The notes below the pieces were generated by a model, which saw only the letters and a program-made list of their open reading frames with translations, was not told the origin of the DNA and searched no databases. Shown here piece by piece: positions 21,455 through 21,574 of a DNA stretch of 21,574 bases. The number at the start of each line of letters is the position of its first letter. The first letter of the stretch is position 1. Both the position numbers and the translations under genes were made by a program. Origin of the DNA: Methanomassiliicoccus sp. UBA386 (GTDB taxonomy: Archaea > Thermoplasmatota > Thermoplasmata > Methanomassiliicoccales > Methanomassiliicoccaceae); assembly GCA_002498285.1 (NCBI GenBank), contig DAGU01000051.1, forward strand, positions 1 to 21,574. The letters are read 5' to 3'.

Positions 21455-21487
21455 ACCTCTTCCCGCCATTCTTTTCATCCCGGCCTT

Positions 21488-21515
21488 TGAAGGTCAGCGC
21501 CGGGGCGGACCTTCA
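21488..21515. terminator. Hairpin after iscU
   Basis: A perfect 8-bp inverted repeat, TGAAGGTC (21488-21495) and GACCTTCA (21508-21515), with a GC-rich 12-base loop. It lies 34 bases after the iscU stop, preceded by a T-rich stretch (CATTCTTTTC). It probably ends the iscS-iscU transcript. It overlaps the end of the possible minus-strand gene. Confidence 0.45.
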
Positions 21516-21574
21516 GGCGCTGAACGGCGCATCGACCGCCGCCTCAGGAAATACTTCATCACCTCATTGGCAAC
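21494..21574 (-). CDS. Possible C-terminal end of a further gene (partial)
   Basis: From the right edge, the minus strand reads 26 codons to a TGA at 21494-21496: VANEVMKYFLRRRSMRRSAP and on to a Pro/Arg end. It looks like a helix with a basic tail, as at the end of a soluble protein, and the GC-rich codons fit the flanking genes. Too short to name. It could also be chance, since it overlaps a hairpin. Confidence 0.35.
   Translation of the reverse strand, partial: VANEVMKYFLRRRSMRRSAPEGPPRR

Noticed and set aside
1..21574. CRISPR arrays, insertion sequences, integrases, rRNA genes
   Set aside because: No regularly spaced repeats, transposase or integrase motifs, terminal inverted repeats or rRNA signatures were seen on either strand.

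Overview
The window is archaeal. It carries an archaeal/eukaryotic-type glycyl-tRNA synthetase, an archaeal-style valyl-tRNA synthetase, a 2H-family RNA 2',3'-cyclic phosphodiesterase (ThpR), proteins with four CBS domains, Shine-Dalgarno sites of the GGAGGTGAT type, and AT-rich TATA elements upstream of many starts. Most genes are GC-rich. The gene content (a short-peptide/radical SAM pair, a small 2[4Fe-4S] ferredoxin, IscS/IscU, archaeal pilin-like proteins) fits a euryarchaeal anaerobe, perhaps a Thermoplasmata-type methanogen. That placement is an impression from gene content, not a measured result.

Layout. (1) 1-2258, minus: valS, running off the left edge. (2) About 2440-5660: an AT-rich island of five genes unlike the flanks. 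It holds two tiny membrane proteins, a secreted glycine-zipper protein, a two-helix membrane protein with a GRAM/PH-like domain, and a membrane-anchored transglutaminase-like protein. (3) 5672-12458, all minus: a long co-directional block, in transcription order a metal-dependent amidohydrolase, a universal stress protein, a four-CBS protein, glyS, and two paralogous four-CBS proteins with a C-terminal domain resembling ribosome hibernation factor HPF/RaiA. The first three genes are coupled by a 4-base overlap and a 1-base gap. (4) 12527-14179, plus: a 31-residue peptide gene followed by a radical SAM/SPASM enzyme, preceded by two matching 17-bp dyads and a TATA element flanked by inverted repeats. 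This looks like a ribosomally made, post-translationally modified peptide (RiPP) system of the CbpA/CbpB kind. (5) 14274-16326: ferredoxin, a PrsW-like membrane protease, and a thioredoxin-reductase-like flavoprotein lacking the CxxC, more like a ferredoxin-NADP reductase. (6) 16490-18510, plus: thpR and three overlapping pilin-like genes. (7) 18432-21454: a SufS-like cysteine desulfurase divergent from iscS-iscU. (8) The right edge has the probable tail of another minus-strand gene.

How the genes may work together (inference). The ferredoxin and the FNR-like reductase could supply electrons to the radical SAM enzyme, and IscS/IscU/SufS could supply its Fe-S clusters. The amidohydrolase-Usp-CBS-GlyRS-CBS/HPF block links nucleotide sensing to translation and may tune ribosome activity to energy state. 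The AT-rich island looks acquired and may be a secreted effector locus. No tRNA, rRNA, CRISPR array or insertion sequence was recognised.
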